64,000 nucleotides of DNA from Sideroxydans sp. (lineage in GTDB: Bacteria > Pseudomonadota > Gammaproteobacteria > Burkholderiales > Gallionellaceae). Below the pieces are notes generated by a model. It searched no databases. It was given only the letters and a program-made list of their open reading frames with translations, and had not been told where the DNA came from. The position numbers and the translations under genes are program-made. The stretch covers positions 248,001 to 312,000 of the forward strand of contig JAQTUV010000002.1 of the NCBI GenBank assembly GCA_028707175.1. The letters run 5' to 3'. Numbering within the stretch: position 1 is the first letter of the stretch; every line of letters starts with the position of its first letter. Positions 63,667-64,000 of this stretch are shown one piece after another.

Positions 63667-64000
63667 CGAGGTTTCTTTCTTCAGCCGCTTAAAACGAAAA
63701 TGCACTCTACATTATTCGATGTGCCTCTGTTTATAAAAGTATCATTCAGCGGGCCTCACTTCACGGATTTCTTGAAAGAGTCCATCTCTGCGAACCTCAA
63801 TAACACGCACCTCAAGCTGGCAAAGATAGAAATGGACTAGGTGAACAGTTCAAGACGCGGTGTTTCTTTACAGGGCATGACTGAAAATCGGCCATAAGAG
63901 ACATTTAGTTCGCCCATTAACGGGCGATCAACGTTTGACATAAGAGGCTTGCGTTAGCAAGTCCCGCTTGATGGATAGGTTGGGCATAGCTACACCGCAC
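63667..64000. other. Unassigned right edge of the window
   Basis: No supported gene is seen in these 334 bases. A plus-strand 65-codon frame (63643-63840) overlaps the porin promoter and has no recognisable family, so I do not count it. Near the end, a hairpin-rich segment (about 63913-63989) contains CGCCC/GGGCG, CTTGC-GTTA-GCAAG and ATCAA/TTGAT pairs and closes with GTTGGGC. Its nature is undecided. Confidence 0.4.

Noticed and set aside
63643-63840. Small plus-strand ORF of 65 codons upstream of the porin
   Set aside because: It begins within the Pho box, lacks a good ribosome-binding site and matches no family.

Overview
The window is a chromosomal segment of a Gram-negative bacterium, most probably a betaproteobacterium. 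I base this on gene order (purD-purH-fis-dusB read right to left, yggS-proC-yggT divergent from pilT-pilU, rpsP-rimM-trmD-rplS beside ypjD and ffh), a homodimer-type AceE, a CydP-type small oxidase subunit and a Gram-negative general porin. A CbbY-like phosphatase and two exported beta-carbonic anhydrases would fit an autotroph of the Nitrosomonadales/Gallionellaceae kind, but the genus is inference. No tRNA, rRNA operon, CRISPR array, prophage or intact insertion sequence was seen.

Layout. 1-9.8 kb (minus strand) is a defence island: a Type I restriction-modification locus (hsdM-hsdS-...-hsdR, with hsdR running off the left edge). Three accessory genes sit between hsdS and hsdR: an Abi_C-like protein, a GmrSD-like DUF262/DUF1524 protein and a Schlafen-AlbA_2/ATPase protein. 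A decayed copy of the hsdR 5' end remains just behind the Abi_C gene. 10-17 kb holds purine synthesis, fis, dusB, a UbiH-family hydroxylase, dsbC, a DUF2867 gene and rnpB. 17.5-22 kb holds ppx, phoU, rpiA, xerD and ogt. 22.2-25.3 kb is a complete cytochrome bd operon (cydP-cydA-cydB-cydX), followed by a 400-bp region with related hairpins. 25.7-30 kb is the ribosomal and SRP block. 30-40.6 kb is a plus-strand housekeeping run (cbbY, ilvA, fthC, aceE, aceF, nadD, rsfS, rlmH, maf, rng). 40.6-47 kb has two carbonic anhydrases, yggT-proC-yggS, and pilT-pilU. 47-53.4 kb has pstS and a set of lipid genes. 53.4-57 kb has a chemoreceptor and an EAL-CBS-GGDEF protein. 57-64 kb has small exported proteins, two alkaline phosphatases and a porin.

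The thread joining distant parts is phosphate starvation. Pho boxes (7-bp units repeated every 11 bp) can be read upstream of phoU-ppx, pstS, a secreted zinc phospholipase C-like gene and the porin. In the three promoters with a recognisable -10, the -10 lies exactly 10 bp past the last Pho repeat. The genes between pstS and 53.3 kb encode a phospholipase C-like protein, a PAP2 phosphatase, a GT4 glycosyltransferase, DgkA, an OlsB-like N-acyltransferase and a PlsC/OlsA-like O-acyltransferase. Together these could replace phospholipids with glycolipids and ornithine lipids, while the alkaline phosphatases and the porin recover phosphate from outside. This reading is an inference from families and promoters, not shown by the sequence alone.
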